From assembly GCF_007829815.1 (NCBI RefSeq), contig NZ_VIWT01000003.1, forward strand, positions 620,001 through 684,000: a stretch of DNA of 64,000 bases. The letters are read 5' to 3'. The stretch is from Kitasatospora viridis. GTDB taxonomy: Bacteria > Actinomycetota > Actinomycetes > Streptomycetales > Streptomycetaceae. Position numbers and translations under genes: made by a program. Positions 20,185 to 28,015 of the stretch are shown here, one piece after another. Position 1 is the stretch's first letter. Each line of letters opens with the position of its first letter. The notes below the pieces were generated by a model. That model did no database searches. It was not told the origin of the DNA and saw only the letters and a program-made list of their open reading frames with translations.

Positions 20185-20592
20185 GAATACCTGCGCAACC
20201 TGTTCACCGTCTGGCGCCGGATCGCCGACCACGACGCCGAGGCGTTCGGCCGGATCATCACCATCACCGGCTTCAGCCACGGCTTCCTCAACACCATCGG
20301 CCGGGCCGGGGTCGAGCAGCTGGTGCCGAACATGCCTCCCACCGCCGGCACCCTGCGCCACATCGAGCTGGACCTGCGGGTGGACATCCGGGAGCTGCTG
20401 CCGCGGATCACCGCGCCGACCCTGGTGATCGGCTTCACCCAGGACGCCACCGTCCCGGTCGCGCACAGCCGGGCCCTGCACGCCGCCATCGCGGGCAGCC
20501 GCTACGCCGAGCTGGACGCCGGCCACGTGGGCGTCTTCGAGCGCGCCGAGGAGTTCACCGCGCTGGTCGACGGCTTCACCCGGTCCGCCTGA

Positions 20593-21066
20593 AACGGCCC
20601 GTGCGAGGGCCGGACGAGGCCCGGACGAGGGCCGTGCGAGGGGCGAACGAGGTGCCGGGAGAGTGGCGGAAAACTTTTTTCCCGTCAGGTGTGACACTTC
20701 AGCGGCGGCCGGCGCTGAAGGGAGTGAATGGAGCACCCAAGGCTCCGGACGGCAGGCGGCTTCCCCGGGCGCGCCGGCCGACCGGAACGCCGGCGGCATG
20801 ACTGTGCAGAGTACGGCCGCCGGCTCCACGGGTAAGCGGGTTTCCCTGGCCCGCTTGACCCGCCACGCCCCCTGGGTCCGGTCCGGCTGGGGTCGGCCGG
20901 ACCGGACCCAGGCAGGGCCTTCTCCGCGTTCCCGGGCCGTGCCCGGCCACCCCGACTGCGCGATCGCCCCGCGGGCCAGCTAGCATGTGACGGGTTGTCA
21001 CACCGTGTAGCGGCACCGCCGCCGCACGCTCCATCGCATGCGATCCCCCGAAGTGGAGACAGCGCC
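20593..21066. other. 474-bp intergenic region
   Basis: No convincing gene. It begins with a run of degenerate repeats of the type GGGCCGNNCGAGG (20603-20652), contains an unusual T/A-rich patch AAAACTTTTTT at 20671-20681, and ends with a TGTGAC-N5-GTCACA dyad before the next gene. Confidence 0.55.
20986..21002. promoter_or_regulatory. TGTGAC-GGGTT-GTCACA dyad (BldD-box-like)
   Basis: Perfect 6-bp arms around five bases; the core is TGAC-N5-GTCA. It lies 65 nt upstream of the small-protein start at 21067, a usual position for a regulator site. Confidence 0.55.
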
Positions 21067-21351
21067 ATGGCAGACGAACCGGCTTCCTGGGCGACCTGGA
21101 CGACGAAGAACGTGTGGGCCGGCCCCGGCGGGGTCCGCACCGTCGAGGGGGCGCAACTCAACGGCGACCTGAGCGTGCACACCACCTGGACCGGGACCGA
21201 GGCCATCCTCACCGTCCAGTACACCGACGCCCAGGACTGGTTCACCCTCCAGGGCAGCCCGATCGAGGTGGCCGACGAGCAGGCCGCCCGCGGCTGGCAC
21301 CAGCACGCGGTCGAGGCGGTGCGCGGCGGCAACGGCGGCGCGCTGACCTGA
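21067..21351 (+). CDS. Small hypothetical protein
   Basis: The 94-residue protein is acidic and soluble, with no signal or membrane segment. A beta-rich middle (NGDLSVHTTWTGTEAILTVQ, then YTDAQDWFTLQGSPIEV) is followed by a helix ending in Gly-rich residues. I do not recognise the family. The ATG at 21067 has a GGAG about 10 nt upstream. The gene stands alone between a BldD-like box and a terminator-like hairpin. Confidence 0.7.
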   Translation: MADEPASWATWTTKNVWAGPGGVRTVEGAQLNGDLSVHTTWTGTEAILTVQYTDAQDWFTLQGSPIEVADEQAARGWHQHAVEAVRGGNGGALT

Positions 21352-21360
21352 CCCGGGCCT

Positions 21361-21386
21361 GGTCGAGGTCCGGTCCGGGCTCGACC
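21361..21386 (+). terminator. Hairpin after small hypothetical gene
   Basis: GGTCGAG and CTCGACC make a 7-bp stem with a 12-nt loop, flanked by two copies of GACCCGGGCCTG. It begins 9 nt past the stop codon. Confidence 0.45.
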
Positions 21387-21450
21387 CGGGCCTGACCCGA
21401 ACGCCCCGGAGCGAGTGCGGGCCGGTGGGCGGGTGGCGAGGCTGGGTGTC

Positions 21451-22032
21451 ATGACACTTCCTCAGGATGGTTACCCGCCCAGCCCGCTGGCCGCCCTCGC
21501 GAAGTTCGGCTGGCACACCGCGCTGGTGCTCGGCCTGCTGGCCGTGCTGCTCGGCGTCGTGGTGCTGGCCTGGCCCGGGCGCACGCTGGAGGTGATCGGC
21601 GTGCTCTTCGGGATCTACCTGCTGGTCAGCGGGATCCTGCAGGTCGTGCTGGCCTCCACGGTGCACCTGGCGACGGCCCTGCGGGTGCTCGGCTTCATCA
21701 GCGGCGCGCTGTCGATCCTGCTCGGCCTGCTCTGCTTCCGCGGCGCCTACCAGTCCGTGCTGCTGCTCTCGCTCTGGATCGGCATCGGCTGGCTGTTCCG
21801 CGGGGTGACCGCCACGGTCGCCGCGCTGGACCTGCCGAGCGGCACGCCGGGCCGCGGCTGGCAGGTCTTCCTCGGCGTGATCACCGCGCTGGCCGGGGTG
21901 ATCCTGCTGGTGGACCCGTTCAGCTCGATCTACGCGCTGGCCGTGATGGCCGGCATCTGGCTGCTGCTGATCGGCGTGGTGGAGATCGGGCACGCGATCT
22001 CGCTGCGCTCGCGCACCCGCCACCTGGCCTGA
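21451..22032 (+). CDS. HdeD family (DUF308) membrane protein
   Basis: The 193-residue integral membrane protein has six hydrophobic segments, paired as in the HdeD/DUF308 family: ALVLGLLAVLLGVVVLAW, GVLFGIYLLVSGILQVVLA, GFISGALSILLGLLCF, SVLLLSLWIGIGWLF, VFLGVITALAGVILLV and ALAVMAGIWLLLIGVVE. HdeD proteins are linked to acid or envelope stress, with no known reaction. Start ATG at 21451; the start codon lies inside a perfect palindrome GTGTCATGACAC (21446-21457), which could affect initiation. No clear Shine-Dalgarno is seen. Confidence 0.85.
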   Translation: MTLPQDGYPPSPLAALAKFGWHTALVLGLLAVLLGVVVLAWPGRTLEVIGVLFGIYLLVSGILQVVLASTVHLATALRVLGFISGALSILLGLLCFRGAYQSVLLLSLWIGIGWLFRGVTATVAALDLPSGTPGRGWQVFLGVITALAGVILLVDPFSSIYALAVMAGIWLLLIGVVEIGHAISLRSRTRHLA

Positions 22033-22067
22033 GCCCGAGCCGGAGCCGGAGACCGACCCGACCCCGG

Positions 22068-22643
22068 TCAGCCGCGCAGGCCCTCCAGGAACCCGTGCAG
22101 CAGCGGCTCCAGCTCCTCCAGCCCGGCGGCGGAGAGCTCGGGGAACGCCCCGCTGGACCGGGCCATCAGCACCCCGGCCAGCGCGGCGGTGGCCAGTTCG
22201 GCGCGCAGCTGCGCCCGTTCGACGCCCTCACTCTCCAGCCGTGTGCGCAGCGGCTCGACCAGCCGCTCGCGCAGGTGCGAGCGGGCCGCCTGCTGCACCT
22301 CGGTGTTGTCGCCGGGCAGCACCGCCGCCGAGAAGGACGGGCCCGGTCCGCGTCGGTCGAACCGCTCCAGCAGCCAGTGCAGCCGGTCCCGCTCCAGCAG
22401 GTCGGCCGGCGGCTGATCGCCCTGCTCGGCCCGGACGGCGGCCAGGTAGAGCTGGAGCTTGCCGCCGAAGTAACGGGCGATCAGCGCCGGGTCCACGCCG
22501 GCCCGCTCGCCGATCTCGCGGGTCGTGGTGCGGTCGTAGCCGCGGTCGGCGAAGAGCTCCATGGCCGCCTGGACCAGCTGCTCCCGACTGCGCGCCGCGT
22601 CCCGCCGGCGCGGGGCGGCCCGGCCGTCCGCCCGCTCGGTCAA
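22068..22643 (-). CDS. TetR/AcrR family transcriptional regulator
   Basis: The 191-residue repressor has the TetR domain SREQLVQAAMELFADRGYD, then the HTH TTTREIGERAGVDPALIARYF (about residues 32-52), and a helical ligand domain. The start is a TTG whose last two bases overlap the TGA stop of the MFS gene upstream (22640-22643, TTGA), so it is translated by coupling. It is the second gene of the MFS-TetR operon and probably represses it through the palindromes at 24222-24245. Confidence 0.88.
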   Translation of the reverse strand: MTERADGRAAPRRRDAARSREQLVQAAMELFADRGYDRTTTREIGERAGVDPALIARYFGGKLQLYLAAVRAEQGDQPPADLLERDRLHWLLERFDRRGPGPSFSAAVLPGDNTEVQQAARSHLRERLVEPLRTRLESEGVERAQLRAELATAALAGVLMARSSGAFPELSAAGLEELEPLLHGFLEGLRG

Positions 22644-24148
22644 GGGGTCACCCGCAGCGGGACCTCGTCCTCGCCCGGTGCGATGTCGGCCATGCTCTCC
22701 TCCACCATCAGCTCCTCGTCGACCTCTGCCGGGGTGAACCGGCCCGCCGCGGCGGCGCGCCTCGGCAGCACGATGGTAGCCACACCGATGACGACCCAGA
22801 CGACACATCCGATGAGCAGCGCGGTGCGGTACCCGTCGGCGCTGGGCAGCCGGTGCCCGGCGGCGGTGTGCGCCTGGAGCACGGCCCCGCACAGCGCGCT
22901 GCCGGTGGAGTAGCCGACGTAGCGCAGCACCTGGTTGAAGCTGACGGCGCTGCCGATCTCCTCGGCCGGCACCGAGCTGACGATCAGTCCGGGCATCACG
23001 GCGAAGGTGCAGCCGACGCCGAGGCCGGCGATCGCCATCACCAGCAGCACCTGCCACAGGTGGTCCCGGGCGAACAGGAAGACCAGCATCGAGACCAGCG
23101 AGACGGCGCAGCCCAGCGGCAGCACGGCGGCGCTGGAGGTGCGCTTGGCGATCACCGGCACCACCTTGCTGGAGAGCACGCTGAACACCGAGAACGGCAG
23201 CAGGGTCAGGCCGGCGACCACCACCGTGGCGCCGAAGCCGTAGCCGGCCGAGGCCGGGGTCTGCACGTAGCGGGTGACCATCGACATCAGCAGGTACATC
23301 GCCACGCCGGCCACCAGACCGGTCAGGTCGGCGGTCAGCACGGTGCGGTTGCGCAGGGTGCGCAGGTCCACCAGCGGGTGCGGGGTGCGCAGCTCGTGCC
23401 GCACCCACCAGGCGAGCAGCACCAGGGCGACGGCGCCCGTGCCGAGCAGCCGGCCGGAGCCCCAGCCCCAGTCCTCGCCCTCGGTGAGCACCAGCAGCAG
23501 CCCGGCGACCGAGAGGCCGAGCAGCACCGCGCCGAGGCCGTCCAGCCGGTGCGCGGTGCGGTGGTTGGTGCTCGGCAGCACCGCGACGGCCAGCACCAGG
23601 GCGATGGTGCTGATCACGGCGCCGAACCAGAACCCGGCGTGGATGCCCCAGGACTGGGCGATCAGGCCGGTCAGCGGGTAGCCGAGGCCGACGCCGGCCA
23701 CGGTGGTGATGGAGAGCATCGCGACGGCCGAGCGGGATCGCTCCTCGGGCACGCTGTCCCGCGCGGTGGCGATGGCCAGCGGGGTCAGGCCGAGCCCGAC
23801 CCCTTGCAGCGCCCGGCCGGCCACCAGGTAGCCGAAGCCGAGCGGCAGCGCGGCCAGCACGCTGCCGACCACCACCACGGCGGCGGCGCCGATGACCACG
23901 GCGCGCCGCCGGGGCCCGTCGCCGAGCCGGCCCATCACGGGCGTGGCGACGGCGCCGACCAGCATGGTGATGGTCAGCGACCACTGGGCGTTCGCGAGCG
24001 AGACGTGGTCGACGGTCGCGATGGTCGGGATCAGCGGTGCGCCAAGGCTGCTGATCACCGCCACCACGGTGCCGAGGAAGACCAGCACCGGCACCAGCGC
24101 GCGCTCGCGCAGGCCGGTCGGCCGCCGGTGGCCGGGGTGTGCGTCCAT
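22640..24148 (-). CDS. MFS drug transporter, DHA2-like (14 TM)
   Basis: The 502-residue membrane protein is a major facilitator of the EmrB/QacA type. It shows the motif-A loop GRLGDGPRRRAVVIG near residue 73, motif C GVGLGYPLTGLIAQSWG near 148, and about 14 hydrophobic helices. It should export a drug or metabolite using the proton gradient. The ATG at 24148 is preceded by AGGAGGGG at a good distance. The gene is followed by an overlapping TetR gene and preceded by operator-like palindromes, a typical self-regulated efflux unit. Confidence 0.9.
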   Translation of the reverse strand: MDAHPGHRRPTGLRERALVPVLVFLGTVVAVISSLGAPLIPTIATVDHVSLANAQWSLTITMLVGAVATPVMGRLGDGPRRRAVVIGAAAVVVVGSVLAALPLGFGYLVAGRALQGVGLGLTPLAIATARDSVPEERSRSAVAMLSITTVAGVGLGYPLTGLIAQSWGIHAGFWFGAVISTIALVLAVAVLPSTNHRTAHRLDGLGAVLLGLSVAGLLLVLTEGEDWGWGSGRLLGTGAVALVLLAWWVRHELRTPHPLVDLRTLRNRTVLTADLTGLVAGVAMYLLMSMVTRYVQTPASAGYGFGATVVVAGLTLLPFSVFSVLSSKVVPVIAKRTSSAAVLPLGCAVSLVSMLVFLFARDHLWQVLLVMAIAGLGVGCTFAVMPGLIVSSVPAEEIGSAVSFNQVLRYVGYSTGSALCGAVLQAHTAAGHRLPSADGYRTALLIGCVVWVVIGVATIVLPRRAAAAGRFTPAEVDEELMVEESMADIAPGEDEVPLRVTP

Positions 24149-24221
24149 GGGTGTCCCCTCCTGAGGGTCCGAGGTTCGCGGAGTCGGACCGCGGCACAGT
24201 GTCATCGCGTGATGTCTCCAG

Positions 24222-24245
24222 CTGATGACATCAGATGATGACACA
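24222..24245. promoter_or_regulatory. TetR operator candidate upstream of MFS-TetR operon
   Basis: CTGATG-A-CATCAG (24222-24234) is a perfect 13-bp palindrome, followed by an overlapping CATCA-GA-TGATG (24230-24241) and another TGACACAA. Similar TGATGTC/GTCATC pieces continue at 24201-24216. The cluster lies 74-97 nt upstream of the MFS start. Confidence 0.6.
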
Positions 24246-24355
24246 ATACTCCCGAGCGTGAACGGGGTGGGATTGCGGAATCAATCACCCGGTTGGCGCG
24301 TTGTGCCGTCTCGGGGAGCCATGCTCCGATCTCACCTAACCCCTGGGGGCTCGCC

Positions 24356-25192
24356 GTGAACCTCACCGCACTGGTGGCGGCTGCCGGGTTCTGGTCCTAC
24401 GCGCTCGTCTTCGGCGTGACCGCCGGCGAGACCAGCGCCTTCATCGGTGTGGTGCTCCCCAGCGAGACGGTGGTGCTGTTCGCCGCCGCGCTCTCCAGCC
24501 GGGGCCTGCTCAACCCCTACCTGCTCGCCCTGGCGGTGATAGCCGGCGGGATCATCGGGGACAGCACCGGCTACTGGCTCGGGCGGCTGTTCGGCAAGCG
24601 GCTGGACCAGCCCAAGGAGCGGCGCCGGATCAAGCCGGGCGGCCGGGTCGAGCGGGCCACCGGCTACCTGCGCCGGCACGGCGGGCCGGCCGTCTTCACC
24701 GGGCGGTTCATCGGGTTCGTGCGCTCGTTCGTGCCGTTCACGGCCGGTGCGGCCCGGATGCCGTACCGCAGGTTCCTCGGCTACAGTGCCGCGGCCTCGG
24801 TGATCTGGGGCTCCCTCAACATCACCGCGGGCTACTTCCTCGGCGCCTCCGCGAGCGGCCTGCTGCACACGGCGGGCATCGCGGGCGCGGTCGCGCTCGC
24901 CGCGGCCGTGCTGATCACGCTGGGCGCGCTCGGGTGGCGCCGGCGGCGGCGCCTGGCCCGCGACGAGGCCGGGCAAGAGCCGCGGTCGATGGCGGCACCG
25001 GGCCCGGGCCCGGCGGAAACCGACGAGCCGACCGATGCGGGCGAGCCGGGCGGCCCGGTCAGCCCGCGCGGCCCCGGCGGCCCGGCGGGCTCGGGCGGCT
25101 CAGCGGGCTCGACCGGCCCGGCGGGCCCGGACGAGGAGTCGGCCGGGGACCGGGCACTCGCGGCCCACGGCGCGACCCGCAAGCACGCCTGA
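24356..25192 (+). CDS. DedA family membrane protein with collagen-like C-terminal tail
   Basis: The 278-residue protein carries a DedA/SNARE-associated core: FIGVVLPSETVVLFAAALSS, GGIIGDSTGYWLGRLFGKRL, then GRFIGFVRSFVPFTAGAARM (conserved Gly-Arg-Phe and Arg) and a final membrane helix. DedA proteins are thought to be lipid flippases or transporters needed for envelope homeostasis. After the last helix, about 85 residues are hydrophilic and rich in Gly, Pro and Ser with Gly-X-X spacing (PGGPVSPRGPGGPAGSGG). The GTG at 24356 is chosen after GGGGG; it also matches the family N-terminus. Confidence 0.88.
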   Translation: MNLTALVAAAGFWSYALVFGVTAGETSAFIGVVLPSETVVLFAAALSSRGLLNPYLLALAVIAGGIIGDSTGYWLGRLFGKRLDQPKERRRIKPGGRVERATGYLRRHGGPAVFTGRFIGFVRSFVPFTAGAARMPYRRFLGYSAAASVIWGSLNITAGYFLGASASGLLHTAGIAGAVALAAAVLITLGALGWRRRRRLARDEAGQEPRSMAAPGPGPAETDEPTDAGEPGGPVSPRGPGGPAGSGGSAGSTGPAGPDEESAGDRALAAHGATRKHA

Positions 25193-25288
25193 CCCGCCTT
25201 CCACCTGCAGGCGCTCTCCCATCGAACGATCGGAACTCCGCGCATCCGGGATATTTCCATTATTAATGCCAAGCGCTACGGTACCGAC

Positions 25289-26056
25289 ATGACCGAGCAG
25301 CCCTACCGAAGGTTCCAGGGCCGGGTGGCCCTCGTCACCGGCGCCGCGAGCGGCATCGGCGCCGCCACCGCCCGGCGGCTCGCCGCCGAGGGCGCGAGCG
25401 TGCTCGCCGTGGACATCGCCGACGCGGCCGGTGCGGCCCTGGTCGACCGGATCACCCGGGACGGCGGCAGCGCCGAGTACCGGCACGGCGACGTCGCCTC
25501 CCCCGCGCTCTGGGCCGAGCTGGCCGAGCACCTGGAACAGCGCCACGGCCGGCTCGACGTGCTGCACGGCAACGCCTACACCGTGGTGGTCAAGCCGGCC
25601 CACGAGCAGACCGAGGACGAGTGGGACCGCCAGCTCGCGGTCAACCTCAAGGCGAACTGGCTCGCCGTCCGGGCACTGGCCGGGCTGCTGGACGCCAGCG
25701 GCGGCTCGATCGTGCTGACCTCCTCGGTGCACGCCCTGGTCGGCCTGCCCGGCCACCCCGCCTACGCCGCCGCCAAGGGCGCGCTGACCGCGCTGGGCCG
25801 CCAGCTCGCCGTCGAGTACGGCCCCCGGGTGCGGGTGAACACGGTGCTGCCCGGGCCGGTCATGACCCCCGCCTGGGACCGGGTGGACGAGGCGGGCCGG
25901 GCCGGCAGCGCCGCCGAGACCGTGGTCGGGCGGCTGGGCACCCCGGAGGAGGTGGCCGCCGCGGTCGCCTTCCTCGCCTCCGCCGACGCCTCCTTCATCA
26001 CCGGCGCGAGCCTGGTGGTCGACGGCGGCTGGTCCGTCGTCAAGGCCTCCGCCTGA
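25289..26056 (+). CDS. SDR family oxidoreductase (sugar dehydrogenase candidate)
   Basis: The 255-residue classical short-chain dehydrogenase has the cofactor motif TGAASGIG (17-24), the NAG-like position replaced by HGNAYT, Ser145/146 and the Y159-AAA-K163 catalytic pair. The acidic residue at the end of the second strand (AVDIAD) favours NAD. It heads a sugar-acid operon, so oxidation of an aldose such as galactose to the lactone is the likely reaction, by context only. The stop codon starts a TGAC-N5-GTCA palindrome and a 16-bp tandem repeat. Confidence 0.88.
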   Translation: MTEQPYRRFQGRVALVTGAASGIGAATARRLAAEGASVLAVDIADAAGAALVDRITRDGGSAEYRHGDVASPALWAELAEHLEQRHGRLDVLHGNAYTVVVKPAHEQTEDEWDRQLAVNLKANWLAVRALAGLLDASGGSIVLTSSVHALVGLPGHPAYAAAKGALTALGRQLAVEYGPRVRVNTVLPGPVMTPAWDRVDEAGRAGSAAETVVGRLGTPEEVAAAVAFLASADASFITGASLVVDGGWSVVKASA

Positions 26057-26100
26057 CCCGCCGTCAGCCTGACCCGCCATCGGCCCGACCCGCCATCGGC
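26053..26100. repeat. Three 16-bp tandem repeats between SDR and GntR genes
   Basis: Units CTGACCCGCCGTCAGC, CTGACCCGCCATCGGC and CCGACCCGCCATCGGC follow head to tail, beginning at the SDR stop codon; a fourth partial unit CTGACCACC follows. The first unit contains TGAC-CCGCC-GTCA (26054-26066). Confidence 0.8.
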
Positions 26101-26129
26101 CTGACCACCCGTCCCTGGAGGAACCCGTC

Positions 26130-26873
26130 ATGCACCACCCCGCCCGCGGGCTGCACGGCCAGGCCGTGGAGATCATCGGCACCCGCATCGTCAACGGCGG
26201 CCACCCGCCCGGCTCGCCGCTGTACCCGGAGCAGTTGGAGACCGAACTGGGCGTCAGCAAGACCGTGGTCCGGGAGGCGCTGCGGGTGCTGGCGGCCAAG
26301 GGGCTGATCGAGTCGCGGCAGAAGCGCGGCACCTTCGTGCGCCCGCGCGCGGACTGGAACCTGCTCGACCCCGACCTGCTGCGCTGGCAGGGCCGGGACG
26401 CACCGGACAGCGGCTTCCTGGGCAACCTGGCCGAGGTGCGGGCGATCGTCGAGCCGGCCGGCGCCCGGCTGGCCGCGCAGCGCCGCGACCAGCACGACCT
26501 GGCCCGGCTGGACGACGCGCTGGAGCGGATGGCCGCGGCCGGCGACGACGTCCGTGCCGTCGTCGAGGCCGACCTGCTCTTCCACCGCGCGCTGCTGGCC
26601 GCCGCGCACAACGAGCTGCTCACCCGGATGGAAGTGGTGATCGAGGCCGGCCTGCAGGTCCGCGACCAGCTGGTGCACTCCGACGGCCGCTGCCCCGACG
26701 CGGTGCCCGCGCACCGGGCCGTGCTGGACGCGGTGCGGGCCGGCGACCCGCAGACGGCCGGCGCGGCGGTGGAGCGGCTGCTCGCCCAGGCCGACGCCGA
26801 CCTGGCCCGGGCACTGGGCTCGCGGCGAGAGGACGCCCAGCGCCAGGACGCGCGGCGGGAGGAGGCGCGATGA
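26130..26873 (+). CDS. GntR family transcriptional regulator (FCD/FadR-type)
   Basis: The 247-residue regulator has an N-terminal winged helix (GSPLYPEQLETELGVSKTVV, REALRVLAAKGLIESRQKRG, about residues 28-70) and a C-terminal FCD all-helical domain with the metal-binding pattern D-x3-H (EADLLFHRALLAAAHN near 148-163). FCD-type GntR proteins bind sugar acids or other carboxylates. It is inside the galactonate-type operon and overlaps the next gene by 4 nt (ATGA), so it most likely senses the substrate or an intermediate. Confidence 0.92.
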   Translation: MHHPARGLHGQAVEIIGTRIVNGGHPPGSPLYPEQLETELGVSKTVVREALRVLAAKGLIESRQKRGTFVRPRADWNLLDPDLLRWQGRDAPDSGFLGNLAEVRAIVEPAGARLAAQRRDQHDLARLDDALERMAAAGDDVRAVVEADLLFHRALLAAAHNELLTRMEVVIEAGLQVRDQLVHSDGRCPDAVPAHRAVLDAVRAGDPQTAGAAVERLLAQADADLARALGSRREDAQRQDARREEAR

Positions 26874-28015
26874 GGATCACCTCGCTGGAGACCTTCCTGG
26901 TCGCCCCGCGCTGGCTCTTCCTGAAGGTCGGCACCGACGAGGGCGTGACCGGCTGGGGCGAGCCGGTGGTCGAGGGGCGGGCCGCGACGGTGCGGACGGC
27001 CGTGCACGAGCTGGCCGACCAGCTGGTGGGCCAGGACCCGCTGCGGATCGAGCACCACTGGCAGGTGCTCAGCAAGGGCGGCTTCTACCGGGGCGGGCCG
27101 GTGCTCTCCAGCGCGGTGGCCGGCATCGACCAGGCGCTCTGGGACATCGCCGGCAAGGTGCACGGGGTGCCGGTGCACCAGTTGCTCGGCGGCCACGTCC
27201 GGGACCGGGCCCGGGTGTACGCCTGGATCGGCGGGGACGAGCCGGCCGAGCTGGCCGAGCAGGCCCGGGCGCAGGTCGAGGCCGGGTTCACGGCGGTCAA
27301 GCTGAACGGTTCGGGCCGGCTCCGGCCGATCGACAGCCAGGCGCAGACCCGGGCGGTGCTGGAGCGCGCCGCCGCGGTGCGCGAAGTGCTCGGTCCGGAG
27401 CGGGACTTCGCGATCGACTTCCACGGCCGGGTGTCGCCGGCGATGGCCCGCCGGCTGCTGCCGCTGCTGGAGCCGCTGCACCCGCTCTTCGTCGAGGAAC
27501 CGGTGCTGCCCGAACACGCGGGCGAGCTGCGGCGGTTGGCGCAGTCCACCGCCGTGCCGCTGGCCTGCGGCGAACGGCTGTACTCGCGCTGGGACTTCCG
27601 CGAGGTGCTGGCGAGCGGCCTGGCGGTGGCCCAGCCGGACGTCTCGCACGCCGGCGGCATCTCCGAGGTGCGGCGGATCGCCGCGCTCGCCGAACTGCAC
27701 GGTGTCGCGCTCGCGCCGCACTGCCCGCTCGGTCCGATCGCGCTCGCCGCCAGCCTGCAACTCGCCTTCGCCGTGCCGAACTTCCTGATCCAGGAGCAGA
27801 GCCTCGGGATCCACTACCACGCCGGCGCCGAGCTGCTGGACTACCTGGTGGACCCGGCGCCGTTCCGCTTCACCGACGGCCACGCGGCCCGGCCCACCGG
27901 GCCCGGGCTCGGCATCGAGATCGACGAGGCCGCGGTGCGGCGGGCGGCCGAACTCGGGCACCGCTGGCGCAACCCGGTGTGGTTCGACGCGGACGGGGGG
28001 TTCGCCGAATGGTGA
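26870..28015 (+). CDS. dgoD: D-galactonate dehydratase (enolase superfamily)
   Basis: The 381-residue enzyme dehydrates D-galactonate to 2-keto-3-deoxy-D-galactonate. It is close in length and pattern to DgoD of the mandelate racemase group: LKVGTDEGVTGWGEPVVEGR at the N-terminal cap, GGFYRGGPVL, and the three metal ligands in AIDFHGR, LFVEEPV and ACGERLY. His in QPDVSHAGGIS and APHCPLGPI near the C-terminus match the family's catalytic histidines. The start ATG overlaps the GntR stop and the end overlaps the next gene (ATGGTGA), so the genes are coupled. The exact sugar acid is inferred from family similarity. Confidence 0.85.
   Translation: MRITSLETFLVAPRWLFLKVGTDEGVTGWGEPVVEGRAATVRTAVHELADQLVGQDPLRIEHHWQVLSKGGFYRGGPVLSSAVAGIDQALWDIAGKVHGVPVHQLLGGHVRDRARVYAWIGGDEPAELAEQARAQVEAGFTAVKLNGSGRLRPIDSQAQTRAVLERAAAVREVLGPERDFAIDFHGRVSPAMARRLLPLLEPLHPLFVEEPVLPEHAGELRRLAQSTAVPLACGERLYSRWDFREVLASGLAVAQPDVSHAGGISEVRRIAALAELHGVALAPHCPLGPIALAASLQLAFAVPNFLIQEQSLGIHYHAGAELLDYLVDPAPFRFTDGHAARPTGPGLGIEIDEAAVRRAAELGHRWRNPVWFDADGGFAEW

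Larger units (their letters stand above)
19684..20592 (+). pseudogene. Alpha/beta hydrolase disrupted by two inverted palindromic elements
   Basis: The frame stays open for 302 codons, but its centre is scrambled. Residues 1-112 and from about 168 on read as a hydrolase: LLLVHGTGSGG oxyanion-hole segment, GFTQDATVPV with the acid, LDAGHVGVFE with the catalytic His. Between them the family sequence GFSMGAVVAATAAALRPDLV, which carries the nucleophile Ser (GxSxG, about 20051-20065), is in the next frame. Each frame change coincides with a copy of a 33-bp element (20019-20051 and 20152-20184), and the two insertions together restore the frame. As annotated by its open frame the protein would have an Arg-rich middle and no nucleophile. 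A working enzyme would need two compensating frameshifts, so I call it a pseudogene. An assembly artefact is the alternative. Confidence 0.75.

Noticed and set aside
22241..24238. Long plus-strand open frame opposite the MFS and TetR genes
   Set aside because: Composition is His/Gln/Asp-rich low complexity, typical of antisense frames in this DNA, and the minus strand encodes two clear families here.
25100..27961. Minus-strand open frame over the sugar-acid operon
   Set aside because: It is antisense to four recognised enzymes and regulators with coupled starts; no family pattern.
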